Source: Microstegium vimineum
Lineage: Eukaryota; Streptophyta; Magnoliopsida; Poales; Poaceae
DNA length: 64,000 bases
NCBI GenBank assembly: GCA_022036555.1
Contig: CM039129.1
Coordinates: 40,920,649 to 40,984,648, forward strand
Direction: 5' to 3'
Part shown: in pieces, positions 21,558-33,367 of the stretch
How positions within the stretch are numbered: position 1 is the first letter of the stretch
How the letters are laid out: the number at the start of each line of letters is the position of its first letter
The notes under the pieces: generated by a model
Databases searched by the model: none
The model's input: the letters and a program-made list of their open reading frames with translations, nothing else
Told to the model about the DNA's origin: nothing
Position numbers and translations under genes: made by a program

Positions 21558-21757
21558 GCGAAGGTGAGGAGTCGGGTGCTTTTTCCACGCACTTGCCTTT
21601 CCTGCCTCCTTGCCATCGCCTTCCCTGCCTCCTTCTCCCCGCCATTGCCTTAGACGCCCCGCGAGCCGGACCTCTGCGCACGCGAGAGAGAAAGAGAGGG
21701 GAGATTGGGAACGTACCTTCCGCCCCCAAGCCCGAGCACACCAACCTTCTCGTTCCC

Positions 21758-24700
21758 ATGGCCAAGTACAGCCTTGTCGGTCCCGATGACTGGCTCGCGT
21801 CTTCGATGACCGACTCACGCCTGGGGGATCTGGTGGAGAGCGGCCTCCTTCGGCCTGTCACCTCGATCGACCGACCGGAGTGGATGGTGCCACCACCGGA
21901 GCATGTCGAGCCCAACCCGCCGGAGGGGTACGTGGTGAGCTTCGAGGTCTTCCACCGAGCGGGACTAGGCGCCCCACCCAGCCATCTTCTGCGCGCCATC
22001 CTCTACCACTATGGCGTGGAGCTTCAACACCTCACCCCCAACGACGTCTGCCATGCGGCGGTCTTTGCCGCCGTGTGCGAAGGCTACCTCGGGATCGAGC
22101 CTCACTGGGAGTTATGGCTCCATCTCTTCGAGGCAAACATCTTCCATGCGTCGGCTATCAAGGGTACCCGCAAGATGGTCAGGGTCGGGTGTTGCTGCAT
22201 CGCCCTCAAGCGGTCGGACTTCTGGATCCCGGTGAAGCTTTCGTCGAGCCACTCCGGATGGCACTCCGGGTGGTTTTATTTGAGGAACGACGACAACCTG
22301 CTCCCCGCCTACACCAGGAGGACGATCGACGCACAGCCCGACTGCTGGAGGTACGGCGTCGTGAAGAGTAAGCAACGCCGCCTCGACAACCTGCTGGACG
22401 CGGTCGGGCGTTTGAGGAAGGAGGGACTCACGGCGGCGATCGTCGCGTCGGCATTCCATCAACGGCGGGTCGTGCCGCTGATGGCTCGACCCCTCCACCT
22501 CGACGAGATGCGTCCGAGGGTCGACCTCTCGGGGTGTCGCCTCCTGGGAGACGAGCTAGCCCCCGAGAGGGTGGTCCGCCGCATCCGCCACTTCTTCACG
22601 GGCTCGTTCGAGGCCAAGAACGTCGCCAGGATCCCCATGAGGCCGGACGAGGGGTACATCGAGCTGGTAAGGTCCTCTTCCTCTGTTAGAGTTCTTGTGT
22701 TTGCCTTGTCCGCCTTTTTTCCTTGCATTCTGACTGCCTTGCGTTCCTCAGGGGAACGTTCCCTTCCGGAAGTCGCTCCCGCCGGTGAAGGAAGACCGGG
22801 CTGATTCCCAGGCGAGGCGCCTCCAGGCCGAGAGGGACAAGGAGGCCAAGGACAAGGCCAAGAAGGCCAAGGCTAAGAGGGCCCGGGAGAAAGAGGCGAG
22901 GGATCAGCGCCGGGCCCGACAGAGGCGGGAGGGCCTTCCCGAGGAGGAATCGCCCTCGGAAGAGGAGGACGAGGAGGGGGAGGAGGAGAGCGACAGCGAT
23001 GTCGAGGTGGACTGGAGCGAGGAGGAAGAACAGACGGCGCCCGAACAGAGGGTGGCCGTCAGAACCGGAGGAGGAGAGGGGTCGACGTCGAGGTCGGCCC
23101 CTACTATCGAAGATGAAGTGCCGCGGCAGACGCGTGGGCGGTCGTCGCGATCCTCATCGGGGGGTCGATCGAGCGAGCCCTCGGCGCCTGCCGCGTCGAG
23201 CGCACGGGCGTCGGGCCCTTCGGCGCAGGAGGAAGTCAGCAGGGGGGCGACGGGGGCATTGTCGGCCCCTGCCCAGGAGACGGTGCCGAGGGCGGCCTCG
23301 ATCCCCGCCCCCCGGCGGGTTGTGTTCAGGCCCTCGATCGGCCCGAAGGCCGTCGGCCAGAAACGCCTGGCCCCGAAGGGGTAAGTTATCCCTCCGGCTA
23401 GTCGATGGGACTTGTTATGTTTCTCTTTTTGTTGCTGACGACCCGTGCTTATCGTCGTGCACGGGTTTCTTTCTCAGGTCGAAGCGCCCGCAGGAGGATG
23501 CGTCCCTCGCCCCTGCCAAGAAGCTGAGGGTGGGGGCTGCAGTCGAGGCGGCCGTCGAGGCCGGTCCCGCTGCTCCGCCCCCTTCGACGCTCACCCCTAA
23601 GGCGGCGTGGGCAGCCAAGGCCCGGGAGGCGATGGAGCGAGGGACAGCGCAGGGTGCCTTGGCATCTGCACAGGCGGGAGAGGAGACGGGCCTACCCGCC
23701 CCGCCGGCGAGGGCCGCCGAAGTGACGGGCATCGCCGCGCCCGTGCAGCTGTCGGAGGGAGTCGCACCCGGCGCCTCAGAAGGCGCGGGACCTGCGTCGA
23801 CAGCGGTTGTAGTCGAGGGGGCGAGCCCCAAGCCGCCGCTGAGATGGAGGTGGTCGGGCCCCAAGTTGCTGCGGACGAGGGGGAGGCCCCAGCTCACCCA
23901 ACGCCGGGGCGGTGGCCCGAGGGTCTAGCCTCGCTGGAGGCGCGACTGCGGCTCGAGCGCGAGGGCACGGCCGCTGCCGCGTCTGAGGGCCCTTCGCCGG
24001 CGCCGGAGGTCGAGGAGGGGGGTCGGGTCGAGCGGCCCGAGGCGACACCCGCGCCAGAGAAGGTTGGGATGCTGATGGAGTCCACCCCCGAAGAGGTGGC
24101 CGAGATGGTGGCCGAGCTGGTGGGCTCGGCGGAGACGACCGCCGTCGCAGCCCCTCATGCAGAACCGGAGGTGGCTCGGCCTTGCCTCGAGGCTGGGGGG
24201 TCGTTGTCTCGAGGTAAGTTGTGCTCCGACTTATTCGAGCCGTAGTGGGTCTGTGGTGCCAGGTACTGATCTCTTTGTGCCTTTCCCCATGCAGGGCCGT
24301 TCTGCTGGCCAGGGCTTCCTCTGCCCGGTGGTGAAGGCTCGGCGGGACCATCGACGTCCTCGCGGGGTGGCCCCGAGGCCGGGAGAGGCCAGGCGGAGGG
24401 GTTTTCCCCCTTCTTCGCTTGGCAAGGGGAGGTGGAGCGCCGCGGGGGTGCCGCCGCAGTGCGCCAGGGCGTCATGCGGGAGGTCCAAGAGAGGATCGCC
24501 ACCCGCAGCGCGTACTGGGGACAAGAGGTCCTCGAGCTGGCGGACCCTCAAGACCCTGAGCAGCTCTTCCTCACGCTCGACGACCAGGCCGAGCTCCGGC
24601 AGTGGGAGCATCTCGAGGAGTACCGGGCCTGGTTCGAGCACTCGGTATGCCTCGCCGCGAATGTCGCCGTCGTGGACATATGTCGGGGGATGGAGGTGGG

Positions 24701-25934
24701 TTTCGTTCTCCCTTAGACTTTGCTCGGGTGGCATGACTATTCTTTTTCTGATGATCTTCCTTTTCATCCTTGTCAGACGCTGCGGGCGAGGTCCTATGAG
24801 AAGTTCCAGTTCATCCTCCGGGCGTAGGAGCAGCTCCCGGCCCTCCGCGCCTCGCTGGAGAGGGCGGAGGCCGAGACCGCCCGGGCGAGGGCCGAGGCGG
24901 CAACCGCTCGAGAGGATGCCGAGTCGAAGGTCACCCACGCGAGGGCCGGCTTTACGGCCGTGCAGGAGAAAGCCCGGGCCGCACAGGAGGCAGCGCAGTC
25001 GAGGCTCGACGACGCCCTTCAGTCGACCATCAAGGTCGGGCATGAGCGGGACGCTGCCCTCGGGGCCAAGCGCAAGGCCGAGGAAGAGGCCGCCCGACTG
25101 AAGGAGGAGCTGGCCCGGGCGACGGAGGGCATCCGGGGGCTCCGGGGCGACCTCGACGCCGTCTCCCGCGAGCGCGACACGCTGGCCGTGGCGGAGGAGA
25201 AGGCTCGGACCCGCGTGATTTCCCTGGGCGTGGTGGCGATGAACCAGAAGAGAGCCCTCGATGACGCAGGCAAGACCATCGAGGGCCTCGAGGCTAAGGT
25301 CAGTGGTCAGGCCTCCGAGCTTATCGACGTCCGCCGCCAGCTCAAGGAGACCGAGCGGAGCTACGCCACTCTGGAGGCGCATGCCCAAGGTAAGTGTCTC
25401 GAGAGTGTTGCTGAATCTGCCCTGCCTCGACCCTCTTCCTGCTCTTTTGGGTTTTGACCGGGTTGTGTGCTTGTTTTAGCAGAGCTTGCGACGGACAAGG
25501 CCCGAGCCCACGAGGACCTGAACAGTCTTCAGGGCCTCCTCGGGACGGAGGCGAGCCTTAACGCGAGGCTCGCGGGCGTCATCAACACCTTCTGCGATGA
25601 CCTCTTGGTCGAGCCCGAGCCGGAGGTCGAGGGCGACGCTCGAGGGGACTCCCTGTTGCGCCGCTTCTACTCCATGACGCAGGAGGTGACGGAGCATGTC
25701 CGTGCTGCCCTTCATGTGGGCGTGAAGCGGGCCCTTGCGGTCGTCAACTCGGCCTACAATTATGACCTCAACGTCGTCGCCAACGGGTTTGCCACCGACC
25801 CGAGGCTGACCGACGAAGAGAACGACGCGAGGTGCCAGAAGTTGATGGATCTTGCGGAGGTTCCCGGAGGCGAGCTGGCGAAGCTCTTCGAGCCCAAAGT
25901 GGTCCCCTCGGCGGACGGAGGTGGCGCCGAGTAG
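21758..25934 (+). CDS. Antisense spliced gene of the Tat-lineage Gypsy element (putative gypsy-type transposon family protein), six exons
   Basis: Exons by frame and consensus sites: 21758-22666, 22752-23380, 23478-24213, 24295-24695, 24777-25389, 25483-25934. All five introns are short (71-97 bp), begin GTAAG or GTGGG and end CAG; phases match at each join. The start MAKYSLVGPDDW has a good ATGG context. Exon 1 (303 residues) looks like the Pfam family called putative gypsy-type transposon (PF04195), with GYVVSFEVFHRAGLGAPPS and PHWELWLHLFEANIFHASAI. Exon 2 is Lys/Glu/Ser-rich, exon 3 Ala/Pro-rich, exons 4-6 are largely coiled coil (ERAEAETARARAEAAT) ending LAKLFEPKVVPSADGGGAE. Total about 1,245 residues. 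Breaks: a one-base shift near 23817-23836 and TAG 24825-24827. The family has no known biochemical function; such antisense frames are known in Grande/RIRE2-type elements. Confidence 0.75.
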
Positions 25935-26862
25935 CCCTCGGATGTCGTCGATGAGCTTCTGCAGACTCTTCACCTTCCAATGTGGCCAACGCATGATGCC
26001 CAACTTCCTGCATTGCTTCTTGAGGACGGTGACCCCCTCGATGAGTAGTCCCAGGCCTGCGAGCCATAGGAAGGTCCATGTAACAATTAGGCTTTTGTAA
26101 TGATACAATGTCGAGCCCCCGAGGGCTTCTTATATCTAATGCATTTTGATCGAGATGCACATTGTTGTTTTCGTTTCTCGAGCTCTCCCTGCTTTTCTTT
26201 GCCTGAGTCGACGCTTGTGGACTTAAGTGTTTGATGCACGCTCGTATCCCTGAAAAGGGGGGAGCGAGCGGGGATACCGTAGCCCTAGGGCATAGGAGAG
26301 TCCCTGGCTCGGCGACACCCGCGACCCTTAGGGAGTTCGAGGCGCCTTTACTTAGTTACGAAGCGTACTCGAGGGAAAGATCGAGAGGGAAAGCTGAGTT
26401 TCGAAAAAACGTTTGAGTTTTTCGGGGACTTAGGGGGGGGGTGCCCCCCTGTTAGCCCCCGAGGGAGGCTTGACTCTGCGGGAGCAGGGTCGAGTCTACC
26501 TTTTTGACCACGAGTGGTGATCTCTCGAGCCACCCTTTCTTCCACAGTCCTTGGCGCTCCACTTTTTGGCGCAGTTGTTGGACGCACGCCCGAGACCCTC
26601 GAGGGGGGGAGCGAGCGGGAGTACCTTAGCCCGGGGTCATAGGAGAGTTCCAGGCTCAATGACACCCACGACCCTTAGGGAGTTCGAGCATGTGTCCTAC
26701 CCTGCGCTAAGCGTGCTTCGAGGGGCAGAAGAAAGAGAGGCGTCGAGGGGTAGAGAAAATCTACCCCGAGTTACAAATGAAAATGAAAGCGCTAGGATCG
26801 CGGATTTTCTATTCATTCGAGAATTTGTACATAAATGCGAAAATGTACAAGGCCCTGAGGCC
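25935..26862. other. Non-coding spacer between the antisense gene and pol, with a direct repeat
   Basis: About 0.9 kb where two oppositely oriented genes converge. A phrase around GGGAGCGAGCGGG...ACCCTTAGGGAGTTCGAG occurs at about 26258-26341 and again at 26606-26688. No gene seen. Confidence 0.65.
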
Positions 26863-28329
26863 TTAGGGATAGAAACGACGTAGCTGTTCGATGTTCCAAG
26901 CGTTGGTGAAGATCTCGCCCTTCTCGTTCTTCTGCTTGTAAGTGCCGGGTTTTAGCACCTCTGCCACGATGAAGGGTCCCTCCCAAGGTGGCATCAACTT
27001 GTGACGCCCCTTGTTGCTTTGTCGACGGCGCAGAACGAGGTCGCCGATGTCGAGGTCCCTTTTGTGCATGTTTTTGTCGTGGTAGCACCGCAGCGTTTGC
27101 TGGTACTTTGCCGACTTGAAGAGGGCCACGTCTCGGGCTTCCTCGAGCTGGTCGAGGGAGTCCTCTCGGGCTACTGTGTTGGCTTGCTCGCTGTAAGCTT
27201 TCAGTCGAGGGGACCCGTACTCGAGATCAGTGGAGAGGACGGCCTCGGACCCATAGACCAAGAAGAACGGAGAGAACCCCGTGGCTCGACTTGGTGTCGT
27301 TCGGAGACTCCATAGCACAGCGGGCAGCTCGTCGACCCATCTCCTGCCATGCCTGTTCAGCCGATCGAAGATCCTTGGCTTGAGGCCCTGCAGAACCATA
27401 CCATTGGCACGCTCGACCTGACCGTTAGTTCAAGGGTGGGCGACTGCAGACCAATTCACCCTGATGTGGTGATGGTCATAGAAGTCCAGGAACTTTTGGC
27501 CGGTGAACTGTGTGCCGTTGTCGGTGATGATGACGTTGGGGACCCCAAAGCGGTGGATGATGTCGGTGAAGAATATCACGGCTTGTCAAGACTGGATGTT
27601 GGTGATGGGTCGAGCCTCGATCCACTTCGAGAACTTGTCTATAGCCACAAGGAGGTGAGTGTGGCCACCCTTGGTTCTTTTCAGGGGGCCGACCATGTCG
27701 AGCCCCCATACTGCGAACGGCCAGGTTATGGGTATCATCTGAAGAGCTTGGGCGGGTAGGTGGGTCTGCCTGGTGTAGAATTGGCATCCCTTGCAAGATC
27801 GAACGAGTTTGGTGGCGTCGGTGACGGCCGTCGGCCAGTAGAAGCCTTGTCGAAAGGCACTTCCTACCAGCGTTCTTGGCGCCGCGTGGTGGCCGTAAGC
27901 CCTCGAGTGTAGATCCTTCAGCAATGCCCTCCCCTCCTCGAGGGTGAGGCAGCGTTGAAGTACACCGGACGGGCTACGTCGATATAGCTCGCGGCCGTCC
28001 CCATACAAGACGTAGGTTTTGGCACGTCGGGCTACACGACGGGCCTCCGTGCGGTCCTCCGGGAGTTCGCCCCGTGTCAGGTACTCGAGGTAGGGTGCGC
28101 GCCAATCCGTCGGAGGGGTTGGTACTGCGGCAGCCCCATCGATCTCCATGACCTCTTCCCCGCTCGAGGGGGGATGAGTTGAGGGAGGTGGATCGATCCC
28201 TTGCTCGATGGCGAGAGCCCCCGAGTCTAGGTCGACGGTCGGCTTGTGAAGGTCCCTCGAGAGGACGTCGGGAGGGACCGTACCTCGAGTAGACGCGATT
28301 TTGGCCAGCTCGTCGGCAGCTTCGTTGTA
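26863..28329 (-). pseudogene. Gypsy integrase
   Basis: On the minus strand: a zinc-binding part ending CKGCQFYTRQTH, the catalytic core with WGLDMVGPLKRTKGG and ITDNGTQFTGQKF, then the C-terminal region (LPAVLWSLRTTPSRATGFSP, PPWEGPFIVAEVLKPGTY) ending ...NIEQLRRFYP and a stop at 26863. Stops at 27430-27432 and 27586-27588 break the frame. The D-D part of the active site is visible; the glutamate lies near the first stop. Confidence 0.93.
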
Positions 28330-28733
28330 TCAACGGGCTACGTGGGTGAGCTCGAGGCCGTAGAATTTGTCCTCGAGTTTTCGGACCTCCTTGCAGTATG
28401 CTTCCATCTTGGGGTCATGGCAGCTCGAATCTTTCATCACTTGGTCGATCACCAACTGAGAGTCCCCTCGCACGTCGAGGCGTCGAACCCCGAGCTCGAT
28501 GGCGATGCGCAGGCCGTTGACGAGGGCCTCGTATTCGGCGACGTTGTTGGAGGCGGGGAAGTAGAGCCGGACGACGTAGCGCATGTGAACCCTTGAGGGT
28601 GATATGAACAGCAATCCGGCGCATGCCCCTGTCTTCATCAATGATCCGTCGAAGTACATGGTCCAGAGCTCGTTCTGAACCTGCGCTGGGGTAGTTGGGT
28701 GTCGGTCCATTCTGCAACGAAATCTGCCAGTAC
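28330..28733 (-). pseudogene. Gypsy second (Tat-type) RNase H
   Basis: WTMYFDGSLMKTGACAG, NVAEYEALVNGLRIA and VRGDSQLVIDQV carry the D-E-D residues of a complete RNase H, separate from the one fused to RT upstream. Such an extra RNase H is known for the Tat lineage. TGA at 28330-28332 stands where a CGA-type Arg codon is likely, before YNEAADELAKIAS. Confidence 0.88.
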
Positions 28734-30098
28734 CTAAGACTTGATGGCCTTCCGAGGGGTGTAGGAGAGAGTCTCCCCCATGAGCTCGGCCGACCACTTG
28801 GCGATCCTTCCAGACGCCTCCCGGTTCTGGATTATCTCTCCGAGGGGGAAAGATGAGACCACAGTGACCGGGTGGCCCAGGAAATAGTGCTGGAGCTTAC
28901 GCCGAGTGAGGACGATCGCGTACAACAACTTCTGGATGTGGGGGTACCTCGTCTTGGTCTCGGAAAGCACCTCGCTCACAAAGTAGATAGGCCTCTGAAC
29001 CGGCAGGGCGTGTCCTTCCTCCTCCCTCTCGACTACTACGACCGCGCTGACTACCTGGGTAGTTGCTGCGACGTAGAGCAAGAAGGGCTCGGCCGGACTC
29101 GGGGGTACCAAGACCGGGGGCGAGGTGAGCAAGGCCTTGAGCTTCGAGAGTGATTCCTCGGCTTCGGCGGTCCACGCGAAGTGTTCCGTCTTCTTCAGGA
29201 GGCGATAAAGGGGTAGGGCCTTCTCTCCGAGCCTCAAGATGAACCGGCTGAGGGCGGCGAGGCACCCCGTGACCCTTTGCACGCTCTTGAGGTCGTTGAT
29301 CGGGCCCATCCTCGTGATTGCGGTTACCTTCTTGGGATTGGCCTCAATCCCGCGCTAGGAAACTATGTACCCCAAGAGCCTGCCTCGAGGGACCCCGAAG
29401 ACACACTTCTCAGGGTTTAGTTTTATGTGATTCGCCCGGAGGCACCCAAACGCGATCTCAAGGTTTCCGACCAAGTTTCCGACTGTCTTGGACTTGACCA
29501 CGATGTCGTCGACGTAGGCCTCGACGGTCGGCCCTATGTGTTTCCCGAAGACGTGGAGCATGCATTGCTGGTAGGTGGTCCCGGCGTTTCGCAAACCGAA
29601 GGCCATGGTGAGGTAGCAAAACATGCCGAAGGGAGTGATGAAGGAAGTTGCGAGCTGATCGGACTCCTTCATCTTTATTTGGTGGTAGCCGGAGTATGCA
29701 TCAAGGAAGCAGAGGGTTTCGCATCCCGCAGTGGGATCCACTATTTGGTCGATACGTGGTAGTGGGAAAGGAACCTTGGGACAGACTTTATTTAAGCTGG
29801 TGTAGTCTACACACATCCTATCCTTCCCATTCTTTTTCTTAACAAGTACAGGGTTAGCTAGCCACTCAGGATGATGTACCTCCTTGATGAATCCGGCCTT
29901 CAAAAGCTTGTCGACCTCGTCCCCGATGATCCTGCGCTTCTCCTCGTCGAAGCGGCGCAGCCGTTGCTTCACCGGTTTGGACCCGGCCCGGATGTCCAAG
30001 GAGTGCTCGGCAACCTCCCTCGGAATGCCCGACATATCCGAGGGACTCCATGCAAACACGTCGGCATTCGCACAGAGAAAGTCGACGAGCACTGCTTC
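28734..30098 (-). pseudogene. Gypsy reverse transcriptase with first RNase H
   Basis: RT shows NPVLVKKKNGKDRMCVDYTS, CFLDAYSGYHQIKM, FGLRNAGTTYQQCM and the catalytic VEAYVDDIVVKS (YVDD). The connection and first RNase H follow (GCLAALSRFILRLGEKALPL, RPIYFVSEVLSETKTRYPHI). A TAG at 29355-29357 divides them and a TAG at 30099-30101 lies before RT. Confidence 0.95.
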
Positions 30099-30830
30099 CT
30101 ATTTGGGCTCGAGGGTGGCGCTGATCGTCAGCACCTTCCCATCCGTGAGGTCGGGGTCGAGTGGGACGGTCTTGGTATCTTCCGCCGGCTTGAAGTTGCC
30201 GACGTGTCGCTTGGGGTCAGGGATCTCCCTGGACAAGTCGTCGAGGGCCGCGAGGATGGCCGAATCCTCGACAACTTTGTCTTTTTCCACACACTCGACG
30301 TCGCAGTTGTATGCGTGCTCGTAGGAGGTGTCGACGGTGATGACCCCCGAGGGCCCTGGCATCTTGAGCTTGAGGTAGGTGTAGTTCGGGACCGCCATGA
30401 ACTTGGCGTACCCCGGCCGACCGATGATGGCGTGGTAGGTGCCTCGGAACACAACCACCTCGAAGATCAGCTCTTCCTTTCAGAAGTTCGAGGGGACGCC
30501 GAAACAGACAGGTAGCTTGATGCGGCCAATCGGGAGTGCCTTCTTCCCCGGGACGATCTCGTGGAACCCCCCCCCCCCCCCCCGCGCTGGGCAGGAGCAT
30601 GGTCCTTGGGATCCCCAGGAGGTCGAGGGTCTCGGCGTAGATGATGTTGAGGCTGCTCCCCCCATCCATGAGTATCTTTGTGAGGTGGGTGTTGAGGATG
30701 ATCGGATCGACGACGAGCGGGTAGACCCCAGCGTTGGGGATGTGCTCGGGGTGGTCGTCCTGGTCGAAGGTGATCGGCGTGTGTGACCAGTCGAGGTATC
30801 GAGGAGCCTGGGCTCGAACAAGAGAAAACC
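30099..30830 (-). pseudogene. Gypsy aspartic protease region
   Basis: The active-site region ILMDGGSSLNIIYAETL is at about 30615-30675. A run of 17 C (30567-30583) just downstream destroys the frame. The flanking KKALPIGRIKLPVCFGVPSN and VVVFRGTYHAIIGRPGYAKF lie in different frames, and TGA 30480-30482 adds a further break. Confidence 0.88.
30567..30583. repeat. C17 homopolymer
   Basis: Seventeen C residues inside the protease region; length is likely unstable or mis-sequenced. Confidence 0.9.
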
Positions 30831-32924
30831 TCCCGACGCTCCCTCTTGCGCTGGCGCGTGGTGAGTCGAGTCGAGGGTCCCCCGTAGATCATGTAGTAGT
30901 CGTGGATTTCGGGGAAGCCTCCTTTTTTAACATCGCCTTTGACGAGGAGGTCGCAGGGCGGGTCTTCCTTGTTGTCGTCTCTCCTGAAGCCAGGAGGGAT
31001 GAAGTGCTTTCGAAGCATGCGACAGTCCTCGAGGTGGTGGTTGGCCGACCCCATATGATAGGGACAAGGCTCCTTCAGCATCTTATCGAAGACGCCCCCG
31101 TCGAGAGGGGGCCCTCGAGGCTTCTTCTTGTCTGCCGCAGCGACAAGGTCATCGGGCTCGACGTCGGGCTCGACGTTGCGTCGGCCCGGTTGGTTCTTCT
31201 TCTTCTTCTTCTTCTTCCTGCCGCCGTTGCCGTTGTTGTTCCTTCTAGGCCCATTGTTCTTCTTGGGCTCGTTGTCCGAGCCCCCAGGCTCATCCGCCTT
31301 GCCCTTCCCCTTCTCTGGAGGTATCTGGAAGAACGCGCCGACAGCCTCTTTGCCAGCTGCGTAGTTGGCGATGATGTCCATTAGCTCATTGGCGGTCTTG
31401 GGGGTGTTTCGCCCCAGCTCCCGCACCAACTCCTTGCAGGTCGTTCCGGCGATGAACGCCGTAATGACCTCATGGTCGGAGATGTGGGTCAGTGCGGTAC
31501 GCTGCCTCGAGAACCGACGGGTAAAGGCACGGAGGGTCTCCCCTGGCTTCTGTTTGCAGCTGCGGAGGTCCCAGGGGTTGCCCGGTCGCTCGTAGGTGCC
31601 TTTGAAGTTGCCCTCGAAGATCCTGACCAGGTCGGGCCAGTCTTGGATCAAGTCTGGGGGCAGCTCCTCGAGCCATCTGTGAGCGGTGTCGGATAGGAAC
31701 AGTGAGAGTTGCCGAATGATGACGTGGTCATTGTCGGCCCCTCCCAGCTGACACGCCAGCCTGAAGTCGGCAAGCCAGAGCTCTGGCTTGGTTTCGCCGT
31801 TGTACTTGACCAGGCTGGTGGGTGGACGGAAACGGACGGGCAGGGGGGTCCGCCGGATGGTTCTGCCGAAGACTTGGGGCCCCGGTGGCTCCGGAGACCG
31901 AAATCGGTCTTCGTCGCTGTCGTAGCGCCCACCTCGGTGAGCGCTGTAGCCTCGAGCCTCGGCGTCGCCGTACCGACGTTGATTGTTCACCCGAGGGGGT
32001 CGATCATCGACGAGGCGTTCCCGAACCGGTCGTCGCTCGACTTGGCCCTGGCGCGCTTTGTCCTGTTGGACGGATACCTCTCGATTTTGTCGAGGGGGTA
32101 CTTCCTGTCGCTCGAAGGCAGCCCCTCGACGCTCGAGGCCGAGCTCTCCGCCTGCTGCACGGCCGCAGTTTGGAGAAGCCCCTGGATTTCGTCCCTGATA
32201 CGCCGTGCTTGGAGGGTCAATGGCGCCGGCATGTCGCGGAGCAACATTGCGGCCGCTACGACGTTCTGGCTGGCGCGGTTGTAGACTCGGGGTTCGTTCC
32301 CCCCTCCTCGACGATTTGCTGGTGGACTTCCCGGGCCCGCTCGCGAGCTCCTCCACCCTGCGGGCGCCCTCGATCCCGCTCGAGGGCGTGCTCGAGTTGC
32401 TGAAGTCGCAGGCGCTCCTCCTCAAGCTTGCTGAGAAGCTCTCGGACTTGCGTGATCTGGACGTCTGGGGGTGGATCGGCTCTATCAGGACTCAGGGGGT
32501 TGGCATCTCGTGCTGGTGTAGCGTTGCCCCCTCCTCCTTCTTCTGTGGCCGCGGTGTCGTCGACGTCATCCTGGGGGTTGGCCTGCTCATCGAGGTAGAA
32601 GCATTCCTGGGTGGAATCGTAACCCTCATCGGGAGAATCTGAGTCGGGGTCGGTGTGGTAGAAGTGGGGGAAGGATCCCCTATGCTCCTCCGCCAGGCAT
32701 CGCCGCAACGTGCCCCATGTCCGGGCCAGTCTCGGCTCCGGGTGCTCGCCTGGTGAAGAGGTGGTGACGGGGTTGACCGTCGCACGCGGCGGAGTCCCTG
32801 GAGACCCGCTACGTGTCTGTATCTGCGAACCTGCGAGGGCAGAGCAGAGTCTTGCGCTGTTGTGGAGCCCGTACGGGAACGGGATACACGGTGGTGGCGG
32901 GGTCAAGTGTGTCGGAGAGGCCAC
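30831..32924 (-). pseudogene. Gypsy gag polyprotein
   Basis: Capsid-type gag starting about 32924 on the minus strand. The Retrotrans_gag core is at about 31480-31750 (ELWLADFRLACQLGGADND, LPPDLIQDWPDLVRIFEGNF, KQKPGETLRAFTRRFSRQR). A Lys-rich stretch and PCPYHMGSANHHLEDCRMLR follow. The N-terminal part (32924-32256, with EQANPQDDVDDTAATEE) is in another frame, a short middle piece (MLLRDMPAPLTLQARRIRDE) in a third, so at least two frameshifts lie near 32270 and 32130. A further shift near 30820 separates gag from protease; a programmed shift is not excluded. Confidence 0.9.
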
Positions 32925-33347
32925 GGGACTCTCGGGGACGACGATATGGTAGAGCCAAAGTCCCGCTTAGAGGGGTGCCCGCCCTCGACCCACAAGCGTG
33001 GGTCAAACAGGCCCCTGCGGGGAGGGGCTGTGTCGCCAGCCGGGGCCGGAGGAACGACATCCGGCGTCTCGGGACCCGCACGGTGACGAGCGCGTCGGAG
33101 TCGCTCGCGCCTCCTCCTGATCGCAGGCCAGAGGCGCAAGCGGAGGGATCGTCGCCTGATCCTTGCTGCCCCCGGCGTACCGGTGCTGCCGCTATCCAGG
33201 CCACGAGCGAAGGGAAAGACTATGAAGTGGCCTTGGCCCGTGGATACGAACCCTAGACTGGCAAACCAGACGACGGTGGTGAATGGAAACAGTGGGATGG
33301 TGGAATCCATCTGAGAGAGTAGTTCGGAGTTGATCGACACGCAATTC

Positions 33348-33367
33348 CCCCTACCTGGCGCGCCAAC
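33348..33367 (-). other. Gypsy primer-binding site
   Basis: On the minus strand the bases after the 5' LTR read GTTGGCGCGCCAGGTAGGGG. TTGGCGCGCCAA-type palindrome is typical for this group; I do not assign the tRNA. Confidence 0.7.

Noticed and set aside
21512..21757. Upstream ATG extension of antisense exon 1 from 21512
   Set aside because: It precedes the TATA box at 21550; the ATG at 21758 has better context and begins the conserved part.
24231..25388. 385-codon minus-strand frame opposite the antisense gene
   Set aside because: Shadow of GC-rich coiled-coil exons; the plus strand has matching splice sites and phases.
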